From Alphaproteobacteria bacterium (GTDB taxonomy: Bacteria > Pseudomonadota > Alphaproteobacteria > MED-G09): a stretch of 7,346 nucleotides of DNA. The stretch lies in contig JABHUT010000039.1 in NCBI GenBank assembly GCA_018658685.1, forward strand, positions 1 to 7,346. Reading direction: 5' to 3'. This document shows positions 1-6,345 of the stretch, piece by piece (the stretch's first letter is position 1; each line of letters begins with the position of its first letter). Position numbers and translations under genes: made by a program. The notes beneath the pieces were generated by a model that was not told the DNA's origin, ran no database searches, and saw only the letters and a list, made by a program, of their open reading frames with translations.

Positions 1-1605
1 GCTTCTGCAACTGTAGCTGAATTATACAGTTGTTATTTAGGTGACACTCCTCAGATTAATACTGGTGGTGTTGCAAATCCAAATCCTTTAGGTGGAGATT
101 GTAATAAAGACAGAAGAACAGGTTTAAATAATATTCCTCCATCTTTTGCCAATGATTATGACACTGCTGGAGTATTTGGCGGAGGTTTAGGTGATCAATA
201 TGAATCTAAAATCTATACTGCAAAGCTTGAGCATGATTTTGATGCTTCACAATTAACTGCTATTTTCAATATGCATGAACAAGAAGTTGCTTGGGTTATC
301 GACGCCGATTATAATGCTGCAACAAGCGTTTTTGCAGGCGAGGCCAATGAATTTGAAAACACTTCAATGGAGCTCAAATGGGTATCAACAGATGGCGGAT
401 CTCTTAATTGGGCATTAGGTGCTTATTGGCAGGAAACAGAAAGATATTTCATTCAAGAAGTTATGTTTGCTGGTGCAGAAAATTCTGCAGCTGATCCATC
501 CGATAGATATGTAGCTTATGATAAAGTATCTGAAACAGATGGTGAAACATTTTCTATATATGGTGAGCTAATTTGGGATTTAAGTGATGTTATTCAAATA
601 ACAGCTGGTGGACGTTATATTGATGAGTCAAAAGATTCATACTTTACTCAGCCATATGTTAATCCTGCATTTGCTGGACTATTTGTTCAAGATAGAATTT
701 TGGCTGTGGATCAATCATTTGACGATTTTGTCCCAGAGCTAACTATAAGATATCAGCCTACAGATACTCTTACTTACTTCTTGGCCTATAAAGAAGGTTG
801 GAAATCAGGTGGTTTTGATAATGGTTCAATTGATAGTACATTAAATGCTGATCCTATTGGTGATATCACCTATGAACCTGAAAACGTTACTGGTTTTGAA
901 GCAGGTGTAAAAGCACTTGTTGCTGACGGAAGTTTAGAGGTAAATTTTGATATTTATTCTTATGAATATGACGATCTTCAGTTAAATTATTTTAACTCTG
1001 CAACTTTTGCATATAGAACATTAAATGCTGAGGAATCAGAATCAGAAGGTTTTGAACTTCAGTTAACCTATCTTCCTCCTACAATTGACGGTTTAAGATT
1101 AACTGCTGCTTATGGGTATAATGATTCAAATTATGTTAAGTTTGTGGGTCCCTGTGCTGGCGGTCAATTACCTTCAGAAGGTTGTAATATTCCTGATGGT
1201 GGTCTTGTTCTTCAAAATCTTAATGGAAGTAAAAGAGCACTTGCTCCTGAAAATAGAGCAAACTTAGGTTTTAATTATAATAGTATGCTGAGTAACGGTC
1301 TTGAGTTAGGTATAAACGGTAATATGAAATACTCCACTAAGTATAAACTTAATGATGTTATTCCTGATGCTTATCAGCCTAATTATAAAACTATTGATGC
1401 AGGTATTTACCTTTCATCACCAGATAAAGGTTGGAAACTAGCATTAATTGGTAGAAACCTTAATGATGAATATGTTCAAACTCGCGGAACAGACGCACCT
1501 TCAACAGGCGGCGGTACTGGTACAGAAGCTGGTTTTAAAGGTGACAGATATGCTTATGTTAAACCTGGAAGAACACTTGCTTTAAAATTATCTTTCCAAA
1601 GATAA
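1..1605 (+). CDS. TonB-dependent outer-membrane receptor, C-terminal part (5' truncated by window)
   Basis: The reading frame is open from base 1 and runs to TAA at 1603-1605, giving 534 visible residues. The ATG at 271 is internal: the 90 codons before it continue the same barrel-like protein, so the true start lies upstream of the window. Visible receptor-barrel hallmarks include alternating strands such as YGELIWDLSDVIQITAGGRY (187-206), AYKEGWKSGGFD (262-273), ENVTGFEAGVK (294-304), PENRANLGFNY (416-426), GRNLNDEY (484-491) and a final strand YVKPGRTLALKLSFQR at the C-terminus. The plug domain and TonB box are not in the window. Such receptors import siderophores, vitamins, sugars or other large nutrients through the outer membrane using TonB/ExbBD energy; the substrate cannot be told here. 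Four cysteines fall in two pairs (11/34 and 385/395) in glycine-rich, loop-like stretches. A strong terminator follows, so it is probably the last gene of its transcript. The family call is secure; the substrate is unknown. Confidence 0.93.
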   Translation, partial: ASATVAELYSCYLGDTPQINTGGVANPNPLGGDCNKDRRTGLNNIPPSFANDYDTAGVFGGGLGDQYESKIYTAKLEHDFDASQLTAIFNMHEQEVAWVIDADYNAATSVFAGEANEFENTSMELKWVSTDGGSLNWALGAYWQETERYFIQEVMFAGAENSAADPSDRYVAYDKVSETDGETFSIYGELIWDLSDVIQITAGGRYIDESKDSYFTQPYVNPAFAGLFVQDRILAVDQSFDDFVPELTIRYQPTDTLTYFLAYKEGWKSGGFDNGSIDSTLNADPIGDITYEPENVTGFEAGVKALVADGSLEVNFDIYSYEYDDLQLNYFNSATFAYRTLNAEESESEGFELQLTYLPPTIDGLRLTAAYGYNDSNYVKFVGPCAGGQLPSEGCNIPDGGLVLQNLNGSKRALAPENRANLGFNYNSMLSNGLELGINGNMKYSTKYKLNDVIPDAYQPNYKTIDAGIYLSSPDKGWKLALIGRNLNDEYVQTRGTDAPSTGGGTGTEAGFKGDRYAYVKPGRTLALKLSFQR

Positions 1606-1625
1606 ACAGCAAGTAACTAAAATAA

Positions 1626-1672
1626 TGGCTCTGACTCTGGTAAATTTTTACTGGTGTCAGGGCCATTTTTTT
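1626..1672 (+). terminator. Intrinsic (rho-independent) terminator after the TonB-dependent receptor
   Basis: The arm TGGCTCTGAC (1626-1635) pairs with GTCAGGGCCA (1656-1665), forming a 10-bp stem with one G-U pair (1630/1661). The 20-base loop can form a small inner stem (GTAA 1640-1643 with TTAC 1648-1651). Seven T residues (1666-1672) follow directly. It lies 20 bases after the receptor stop codon and separates that gene from the GST. On the other strand no comparable T tract follows the stem, so it looks one-directional. Confidence 0.9.
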
Positions 1673-1692
1673 ATATACTAAATAAAATTCAT

Positions 1693-1697
1693 AAGGA
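1693..1697 (+). promoter_or_regulatory. Ribosome binding site of the GST gene
   Basis: AAGGA lies six bases before the ATG at 1704, a good Shine-Dalgarno match at normal spacing, and supports that start. Confidence 0.7.
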
Positions 1698-1703
1698 TTT
1701 TAG

Positions 1704-2315
1704 ATGTTAAAAGTTCATTTTGCTCCAAACTCAAGAGCTGGTCGTATTATTTGGCTTTTGGAAGAATTAAAATTGCCTTATGAGGTCAATAGAATGGATT
1801 TTCATCCAAAAGATCTAAAATCTGACGAGCATCGCTCTAGACATCCGTTGGGACGTATTCCAGTCTTGGATGATGGTGATATAAGAATTTATGAATCTGG
1901 AGCTATAGTAGAGTATGTTTTAGAACGCCATAAAAAAGGAAACCTTAAGCCTGACGTTAGCAAGGATAATTATCCTGAATATTTGCAATGGTTTCATTAT
2001 TGCGAGGGGATGGTTATGCCTCCAATAAATACTATTATTGTTCAAACATTGTTATTGCCAGAAGAAAGACGGGATGAAAATGTTTTAAATCAAGCTAGAA
2101 AGTTGTTATCTAAATCACTTGAGCCAGTTAATCAAGCTCTCGAGGGAAGAGAATATCTAATTGGTAACTTTTCAGCTGCTGATATTATGTTAGGGCATGC
2201 GTGTTTTATGAGTAATAGACTGGGCTGTGTAAACGAAGAAATGTTAAACATGAAAAGTTATGTAGAGAATATTAATAAAAGACCTGCTTTTCAAATTGCT
2301 ATAAGCATGAGTTAG
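1704..2315 (+). CDS. Glutathione S-transferase family protein
   Basis: This 203-residue protein has the normal length and two-domain plan of cytosolic bacterial GSTs. The N-terminal thioredoxin-fold half spans about residues 2-78: S10 in the NSRAGRIIWLLEEL stretch is the candidate glutathione-activating residue, P53 in GRIPVLDDG is the conserved cis-proline, and E64-S65 (YESGAI) is the glutamate-serine pair that holds the glutathione gamma-glutamyl group. The helical C-terminal half (about 88-200) contains FSAADIMLGHA (156-166), the N-capping box with S157 and D160. It probably conjugates glutathione to, or reduces, electrophilic small molecules in the cytoplasm; the actual substrate cannot be read from sequence. 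It is preceded by a terminator, so it needs its own promoter nearby; a TATACT at 1674-1679 is a possible -10 element without a good -35. The next gene starts two bases after its stop. The family call is firm. Confidence 0.92.
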   Translation: MLKVHFAPNSRAGRIIWLLEELKLPYEVNRMDFHPKDLKSDEHRSRHPLGRIPVLDDGDIRIYESGAIVEYVLERHKKGNLKPDVSKDNYPEYLQWFHYCEGMVMPPINTIIVQTLLLPEERRDENVLNQARKLLSKSLEPVNQALEGREYLIGNFSAADIMLGHACFMSNRLGCVNEEMLNMKSYVENINKRPAFQIAISMS

Positions 2316-2317
2316 AT

Positions 2318-2998
2318 TTGTTTTATTTTTGGACTGTAAAAGTAATTAGATTTGTTCCTATCTTTTTTGTTTTGGCTTCAATAATTGCGGCATATTTTTA
2401 TGCCGGAGGTAATATTCACAATCCTTCTCAAGTTGGATACTCAGTAACTCATAATTTTCTGAGTGATCTCGGTGGTTTTAAGTCTCATTCCGGTAAAGTA
2501 AATATTTTGTCAGCTTTATTATTCAATATTTCTATGATTATGTTTATTCTGGTAGGTGTTTCATTTTTATTTGTGCCAAGGCTTTTTAAAGAAAATAAGA
2601 CCAATTATTTTTTATCAATTTTGGGGTCAATATTTTTTTTCTTAGGGACAGTTTTTTTTGCTGGGGTAGGCTTTACTCCTTATGACCTTTACCTTGATAT
2701 ACATGTTTTTTTTGCAATAAACGCATTTAGGTTTTTAATTCCAGCATCAGTACTTTATTTCACTGTTTTGCTTAGAAGCTCGATAAGCAACAAATATGCT
2801 TTAGCGATAATAGTACTATTTTTATTCACTTTTTTTTATGTTGTATATCAAATTATAAGCGCAAGCCCTTTGGAAAGTTTAGAAAAAATGGTTGAACAAG
2901 CAACCCTTCAAAAAATAATAGCGCTTATTAATGTTGTGAGTATTTTCATTCTCAGCTTTGCCTTTGAGGAGCAAATTAGAAAGTTAAAACTCGATTAA
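2318..2998 (+). CDS. Six-helix membrane protein, DUF998-like
   Basis: This 226-residue integral inner-membrane protein has about six predicted helices: 9-29, 62-87, 97-118, 128-152, 158-181 and 199-216. Between helices 1 and 2 is a conserved-looking loop, YSVTHNFLSDLGGF (41-54). The pattern of a polar HN followed by LSDLG, just after a first helix and a glycine-rich turn, resembles DUF998-type proteins, whose biochemical role is not established. The start is TTG. The in-frame stop at 2276-2278 leaves no ATG or GTG before the first helix, and the next ATG encodes M73, so TTG at 2318 is the only conventional choice. It is two bases after the GST stop, with only a weak GAG (2309-2311) as ribosome binding site, which suggests translational coupling to GST. 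The family match was made by eye and is moderate; that it is a real multi-helix membrane protein is clear. Confidence 0.82.
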   Translation: MFYFWTVKVIRFVPIFFVLASIIAAYFYAGGNIHNPSQVGYSVTHNFLSDLGGFKSHSGKVNILSALLFNISMIMFILVGVSFLFVPRLFKENKTNYFLSILGSIFFFLGTVFFAGVGFTPYDLYLDIHVFFAINAFRFLIPASVLYFTVLLRSSISNKYALAIIVLFLFTFFYVVYQIISASPLESLEKMVEQATLQKIIALINVVSIFILSFAFEEQIRKLKLD

Positions 2999-3009
2999 TT
3001 TAAGAATTT

Positions 3010-3038
3010 TTGATATACAGGTTAAATTCGAATGTATT
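3010..3038 (+). promoter_or_regulatory. Possible sigma-70-type promoter before the carbonic anhydrase gene
   Basis: TTGATA (3010-3015, 4 of 6 to TTGACA) and TGTATT (3033-3038, 4 of 6 to TATAAT) are separated by 17 bases in the 61-base gap before the GTG at 3060. The spacing is ideal but the -10 match is poor, and matches like this arise easily in AT-rich DNA. If not real, the gene would be read from the GST/DUF998-like transcript, since no terminator is visible in the gap. Confidence 0.25.
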
Positions 3039-3046
3039 TAATTAAG

Positions 3047-3057
3047 AAGGCTGAGGA
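3047..3057 (+). promoter_or_regulatory. Ribosome binding region deciding the GTG start at 3060
   Basis: Two purine-rich candidates precede the GTG: AAGG (3047-3050, nine bases away) and GAGGA (3053-3057, only two bases away). The second is the better match but too close for normal use. An in-frame stop at 3039-3041 and the lack of an in-frame ATG before codon 43 make GTG 3060 the only sensible start, so the AAGG element probably does the work. Confidence 0.5.
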
Positions 3058-3059
3058 TT

Positions 3060-3644
3060 GTGGAAGATAAAAATCAAAATGGTGCATTAACCTCAATTAC
3101 TGAGAATAATAAAAATTATACTGAAATTTTTGATAAAGGTGATTTGGCTTCAAAACCCTCTAAATCCATAGCTATACTTACATGCATGGATACTAGAATA
3201 AATCCTTTAAAATTATGCGGGCTAAACATCGGCGATGCTCATATAATACGTAATGCTGGAGGAAGAGTAACAGATGATGCTATTCGATCTTTAATTATTT
3301 CTTATAAGTTATTGGGAACAAAAGATTGGTTTATTATTCAACATACTGATTGCGGATTATCTAAGATAAATGATAAAGAAATTGCAGATCTTCTGGAGAT
3401 TGATCTTGAAACATCAACTTTAGAAAATGGAAATTGGAAAAGTAATAAAAATAGTAAATCTGAGGCTGGTTCAAATTATGGGCATAAGATAAAGTGGTAT
3501 ACTTTTTTAAATTTAAAAGAGAGTATTTTAGAAGATTTAGAAAAAATTAAAAATCATCCTCTGATACCTAAAAATATAAATATATATGGCTTTATATACG
3601 ACGTTAAAACAGGAAGATTAGAGCCGTTAGAGACCTTTAAGTAA
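3060..3644 (+). CDS. Beta-class carbonic anhydrase family enzyme (CO2 or possibly COS as substrate)
   Basis: This 194-residue protein carries the complete beta-carbonic anhydrase active site: zinc ligands C42, H95 and C98 (in CMDTR and QHTDCG), the D44-R46 dyad that gates the zinc, and the RNAGGR motif (64-69). The C-terminal strand YGFIYDVKTGRL (176-187) is also typical. There is no signal peptide, so it is cytoplasmic. The family interconverts CO2 and bicarbonate. The short form with GDAHIIRNAGG and ISYKLLGT resembles the compact lineage (clade D) that includes Mycobacterium Rv1284 and also the carbonyl sulfide hydrolase of Thiobacillus thioparus, so COS hydrolysis is a real alternative. 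A lysine-, asparagine- and serine-rich stretch (about 122-139) lies between the metal site and the last helices. No bicarbonate transporter or sulfur-oxidation gene is adjacent to decide between roles. The GTG start is forced by the upstream stop. The fold is certain; the substrate is not. Confidence 0.93.
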   Translation: MEDKNQNGALTSITENNKNYTEIFDKGDLASKPSKSIAILTCMDTRINPLKLCGLNIGDAHIIRNAGGRVTDDAIRSLIISYKLLGTKDWFIIQHTDCGLSKINDKEIADLLEIDLETSTLENGNWKSNKNSKSEAGSNYGHKIKWYTFLNLKESILEDLEKIKNHPLIPKNINIYGFIYDVKTGRLEPLETFK

Positions 3645-3669
3645 ATTCCATACATTTATTAAAAAGTTA

Positions 3670-3708
3670 TTTAAGCAGAATTTTTGCTTGAAATTATGAT
3701 CGTTTTTT
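3670..3708 (+). terminator. Weak hairpin and T run after the carbonic anhydrase gene
   Basis: TTTAAGCAGA (3670-3679) can pair with TTTTGCTTGA (3683-3692) as an AT-rich stem of up to ten pairs, two of them G-U and only two G-C. The T6 run (3703-3708) begins ten bases after the stem instead of directly. It is the only candidate end signal in the 111-base gap before the methionine-rich protein gene. The same area contains TATGAT (3695-3700), a possible -10 element, with no good -35. Confidence 0.25.
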
Positions 3709-3755
3709 GTTTCTTACAGCTAATATTTTTATTATTTTTTTAGAGTATAAATATC

Positions 3756-4808
3756 ATGTTTCGTTTAATTATTTTATCAATTCTAATCTTATTTTCCAAT
3801 AATCTATCAGCTAGTGCCATTAGCCATGCCCCAATAGGAGTTATGGCAGATCATTTTCATAAAAAAGGAGAATGGATGGTTTCTCTTAGAGTTACTCACA
3901 TGGAAATGAAAAAAAATATTTTAAACGGAGAATCTATTTCAAATGATGAAATTTTAAAACAACCTAACCCATATGCAACTATGCCTATGATGATGAAAAT
4001 GCCCATGAACTTAAGCGTTATTCCTCAAAAAATGACAATGAAAATGATTATGCTTGGGGCTATGTATGCTCCATCCGATAAAGTTACTTTAATGGGTATG
4101 GCAATGTTTAATGATAAAGAAATGACTTTAGACACCTATCAAGGAATGATGCAAAGAAAATATCTTGGTTCTTTTGAGACATCTTCATCAGATTTATCAA
4201 AAGTTTCATTTTCAGCTTTATATAATTTGCATGATTCTGATGATTCAAGATGGCATCTAATATTTGGTCTTGAAAAAAGCATAGGAGAAAATTCTAAAAA
4301 AGGTATGGTTTTAACCCCTATGAATATGAAGTCATCTATAACTCTCCCTTACGGAATGCAGTCAAGCGATAGTGCTTTTCGTTTAATAACTGGTATAACT
4401 AATGTTAGAAATATAAAGGATTTTATCCTAGGAAATCAGCTTCTAGTAAAAAAAGTGATTGATGAAAAAGATTGGAATTATGGTGATGAATTTGAATATA
4501 ATATTTGGCTTCAAGGTGCTTTCAGTCAAAGTACCTCTTATTCCGTTAGATTAAATTATAAAGACCAAGATTCAATTGATGGAAGGGATGAAAGAATTAT
4601 GGCGCCTGTCCAAACAGCTAATCCATTTAATTATGGCGGTGACGTTTTAAGTATAGGACTAGGATTTAATACAGTTTTCGATTTATTTGGTGGTAAGCAT
4701 AAGGATCGATTTTCTTTTGAAATAATAAAGCCAATTGACCAAAATAAAAATGGTCTTCAAATGAAAGATGATCTTACTATTCAAATAGGCTTCCAAAAGA
4801 TGTTATAA
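3756..4808 (+). CDS. Methionine-rich predicted outer-membrane beta-barrel protein
   Basis: This 350-residue exported protein has a signal peptide (hydrophobic residues 4-18, likely cleavage after SASA at 18-21). The mature N-terminus reads HAPIGVMADHFHKKGEWM (24-41), a signature I associate with putative outer-membrane transporter proteins often left as hypothetical. The rest alternates polar and hydrophobic residues in strand-like segments (for example 163-174, 206-215, 247-268, 297-310, 317-325) up to a terminal strand DLTIQIGFQKML, as in outer-membrane barrels. Methionine is strikingly enriched: 29 of 350 residues overall and 20 of the 92 residues from 41 to 132, including MPMMMKMPM (76-84) and MTMKMIM (93-99). 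Together with H24, H33, H35 and H48 near the N-terminus, this suggests soft-metal (copper or silver) handling, but that is inference. The ribosome binding site is weak (GAG 3743-3745). The DUF2939-like gene follows after six bases. Export and barrel type are fairly sure; function is unknown. Confidence 0.8.
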   Translation: MFRLIILSILILFSNNLSASAISHAPIGVMADHFHKKGEWMVSLRVTHMEMKKNILNGESISNDEILKQPNPYATMPMMMKMPMNLSVIPQKMTMKMIMLGAMYAPSDKVTLMGMAMFNDKEMTLDTYQGMMQRKYLGSFETSSSDLSKVSFSALYNLHDSDDSRWHLIFGLEKSIGENSKKGMVLTPMNMKSSITLPYGMQSSDSAFRLITGITNVRNIKDFILGNQLLVKKVIDEKDWNYGDEFEYNIWLQGAFSQSTSYSVRLNYKDQDSIDGRDERIMAPVQTANPFNYGGDVLSIGLGFNTVFDLFGGKHKDRFSFEIIKPIDQNKNGLQMKDDLTIQIGFQKML

Positions 4809-4814
4809 ATTAAT

Positions 4815-5339
4815 ATGAAAAATTTTTTTATATTTCTTTTTGTTTTAATATTTCTATCAGTAGGTTTTTTAAGTTCAGGACCTTTTTTAACTCTTTATTT
4901 AATTAAGGAGAGTATTGAAGAAAAAAATTCAACTAAATTAAGTAAAAATATTTATTTTCCGGAGTTAAAATCGAATATAAAGGTTCAGATAAACTCATCT
5001 ATATCAAAAAGTATTTCTGAAAAATTTAATGATAATCCTATAAAGTTTTTAGCCAAGGGATTAGGTGATATATTTATTGATGAGGTGCTTGATGTTTTTC
5101 TTACACCTGATGGACTCGAAAGATTAATTAATGGAGAAAATCCATCTTCAATAATCAAAAATAAAGAGAAATCAAACAAAAATGATGACCAAATTAAATT
5201 ATTTGAAAGTTTTGAATTTAAATATCAGTCACTAAATAGGTTTATTGTATTTATAAATACAAAAAATGGAAAAGTTATTATGCTTCATTTAGATAGGTTT
5301 GGTTTAAGATGGAAACTGGTAAATATTATTTTACCTTAA
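4815..5339 (+). CDS. DUF2939-like protein with one N-terminal membrane anchor
   Basis: This 174-residue protein has a single hydrophobic segment at residues 3-20, acting as an uncleaved anchor or signal peptide, so the body is probably periplasmic. Directly after it, GPFLTLYLIKESIEEKN (22-38), then LSKNIYFPELKSNIKVQI (42-59), follow the pattern of DUF2939 proteins: a GPY-type start, a helix ending in acidic residues, then a vDFp.lR.sLK-like stretch. LTPDGLERLING (96-107) and a C-terminal region ending RFGLRWKLVNIILP (161-174) are also in keeping. The family has no established function. A lysine- and asparagine-rich linker (115-127) separates the two halves. It begins six bases after the methionine-rich protein's stop with no clear Shine-Dalgarno, so coupling to that gene is likely. 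GC content is very low here, but the coding frame is unbroken. The family assignment is by eye. Confidence 0.78.
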   Translation: MKNFFIFLFVLIFLSVGFLSSGPFLTLYLIKESIEEKNSTKLSKNIYFPELKSNIKVQINSSISKSISEKFNDNPIKFLAKGLGDIFIDEVLDVFLTPDGLERLINGENPSSIIKNKEKSNKNDDQIKLFESFEFKYQSLNRFIVFINTKNGKVIMLHLDRFGLRWKLVNIILP

Positions 5340-5356
5340 AAGAGAAAATAGAATTT

Positions 5357-5361
5357 AAGGA
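5357..5361 (+). promoter_or_regulatory. Ribosome binding site deciding the GTG start at 5368
   Basis: AAGGA sits six bases before GTG 5368 and selects that start. No in-frame ATG occurs downstream until codon 203, and starting later would remove the nucleotide-binding glycines. Confidence 0.75.
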
Positions 5362-5367
5362 TATTTT

Positions 5368-6033
5368 GTGAGCAATAAAAACATAATAGTTGTTGGAGGT
5401 ACAGGGTTAATTGGCAATTCAGTATTAGGATATTTAAGTAAAAAAAAGCCAAAAATTTTTGCTCTAACTCGCAACAAAATTCCAAATAAACCAGAAAATG
5501 TTGAAGAAGTTTTTTTTGACTTTGATACGCTTGAATCAATTAATGAAATCAAGGATTGGGATCATATTTATATATGCCTTGGAAGAAAATTAAAGGTTTG
5601 GGAATTAATTTATATAAGAAAAAAAGATAGAGAAAATCATTTGAAAATTGAGCATGATTATATCATCAGTATTTTAAAAAAAGGTAAATCATTAGGGGCC
5701 AATAAAATATCTTTAATATCTGCTGTAGGAGCAAATTCAAAATCTTCAAATTTTTATTTAAAAACAAAAGGTTTGTTGGAGGAAAGCATTAAGTTGCTGG
5801 ATTATGATTGTGTAAATATTTTGCGTCCATCCCATATTATTACAAACAAACCCTTGAATAGATCTGGTCTTTTAGTTTTTTTAATTGATTTTATATCAAA
5901 AATTTCAAATTCAATACTGATTGGATCATCTCGTAAATATAGAGGTATTGAACTTGAAAAAATATCGAAATTTATGGCAGAAAAAAATAGTAAAGGATTG
6001 AATACCTTTTATTATGATGATTTTATATTATGA
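5368..6033 (+). CDS. NAD(P)-binding atypical short-chain reductase, TIP30/HTATIP2-like
   Basis: This 221-residue cytoplasmic Rossmann-fold protein opens with IIVVGGTGLIGNSVL (6-20), containing the G10-x-x-G13-x-x-G16 dinucleotide motif of extended/atypical SDRs, and ALTRN (32-36), where R35 suggests NADPH preference. The active-site candidates are S118 (SLISAVGA, 115-122) and Y130-x-x-x-K134 (YLKTK), in the order expected for SDR catalysis. The sequence SSNFYLKTKGLLEE (126-139) followed by ILRPSHI (151-157) is the pattern seen in TIP30/HTATIP2 and yeast Fmp52-type proteins. The substrate is unknown. It lies 28 bases after the DUF2939-like gene and 16 bases before the ABM-fold gene, with no terminator on either side, so it is probably part of the same operon. 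The fold and cofactor call are strong; the subfamily is moderately sure. Confidence 0.87.
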   Translation: MSNKNIIVVGGTGLIGNSVLGYLSKKKPKIFALTRNKIPNKPENVEEVFFDFDTLESINEIKDWDHIYICLGRKLKVWELIYIRKKDRENHLKIEHDYIISILKKGKSLGANKISLISAVGANSKSSNFYLKTKGLLEESIKLLDYDCVNILRPSHIITNKPLNRSGLLVFLIDFISKISNSILIGSSRKYRGIELEKISKFMAEKNSKGLNTFYYDDFIL

Positions 6034-6038
6034 AAATT

Positions 6039-6043
6039 AGGAG
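6039..6043 (+). promoter_or_regulatory. Ribosome binding site of the ABM-fold gene
   Basis: AGGAG lies six bases before ATG 6050 in the 16-base gap after the reductase stop; it is one of the strongest Shine-Dalgarno matches in the window. Confidence 0.75.
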
Positions 6044-6049
6044 CGAAAA

Positions 6050-6343
6050 ATGAGTGTGTTAGTTAATTTAGAGATACCTGTTAAGGAAGAGAGATTAGAA
6101 GAGTTTTTTGATTTTTTACAAAATGCCTTAATTGAAACTCGAGCTTACGAGGGTTGTTTAGGTTTAAATACTTATCACGAAATAGGGTCCTCAACTGTTT
6201 TATTGATTGAGGAGTGGGAAAAAATAGAAAACCAAGAATCCTATATGGATTGGAGGACAGAAACAGGAATGGTTGAAGCCATGTCTGGTTTTTTAGATGG
6301 TGAACTTGTGATAAAAAAATATAAACTAAAAAAGGATGTTTAA
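6050..6343 (+). CDS. Antibiotic biosynthesis monooxygenase (ABM) domain small protein
   Basis: This 97-residue protein has the size and pattern of single-domain ABM proteins, a dimeric ferredoxin-like fold. It begins with strand SVLVNLEIPV (2-11), then a helix with KEERLEEFFDFLQNAL (12-27), then ETRAYEGCLGLNTYHE (29-44), matching the usual tR.E.GCl.y..h pattern. A strand with VLLIEEWEKIENQESYMDW (50-68) gives the conserved E-x-W followed by a helix and Y/H-W region. Members include quinone-oxidising monooxygenases such as YgiN, heme-degrading enzymes and many uncharacterised proteins, so the reaction cannot be assigned. There is no signal peptide. It stands between two nucleotide-binding reductases, with the next start two bases after its stop, which suggests action in the same small-molecule pathway. 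Confidence 0.88.
   Translation: MSVLVNLEIPVKEERLEEFFDFLQNALIETRAYEGCLGLNTYHEIGSSTVLLIEEWEKIENQESYMDWRTETGMVEAMSGFLDGELVIKKYKLKKDV
6332..6336 (+). promoter_or_regulatory. Ribosome binding site deciding the GTG start at 6346
   Basis: AAGGA lies nine bases before GTG 6346 and inside the last codons of the ABM-fold gene. It supports GTG as the start and suggests coupled translation of the two genes. Confidence 0.6.
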
Positions 6344-6345
6344 AA

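Noticed and set aside
271..273. ATG at 271 as the start of the TonB-dependent receptor
   Set aside because: The frame is open back to base 1, and the 90 codons before this ATG read as continuous barrel and loop sequence, so it is an internal methionine.
1674..1679. TATACT as a promoter -10 element for the GST gene
   Set aside because: It matches 5 of 6 bases but overlaps the end of the terminator region, and no -35-like hexamer is found 16-18 bases upstream; it is kept only as a remark under the GST gene.
3695..3700. TATGAT as a promoter -10 element for the methionine-rich protein gene
   Set aside because: It matches 5 of 6 bases, but the upstream hexamers at 16-18 bases spacing match poorly and there is no extended -10 TG; such hexamers are common by chance in AT-rich DNA.
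3696..3743. Fifteen-codon hydrophobic open frame ahead of the methionine-rich protein, ending 12 bases before its ATG
   Set aside because: It encodes only hydrophobic residues apart from one Gln, as expected from T-rich DNA, has no Shine-Dalgarno, and shows no attenuator-like codon run.
4985..5179. Minus-strand open frame of 64 codons
   Set aside because: It lies wholly inside the DUF2939-like gene, has no recognisable domain and no ribosome binding site; it is a by-product of AT-rich coding sequence.
5336..5552. Two overlapping minus-strand open frames of about 65 codons
   Set aside because: They overlap the well-supported Rossmann motif region of the reductase on the + strand and have no protein-like features of their own.
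6050..6343. Assignment as an enzyme that makes an antibiotic
   Set aside because: The ABM name describes a fold family; no polyketide or other biosynthetic genes are nearby, and most small single-domain members have unrelated or unknown roles.
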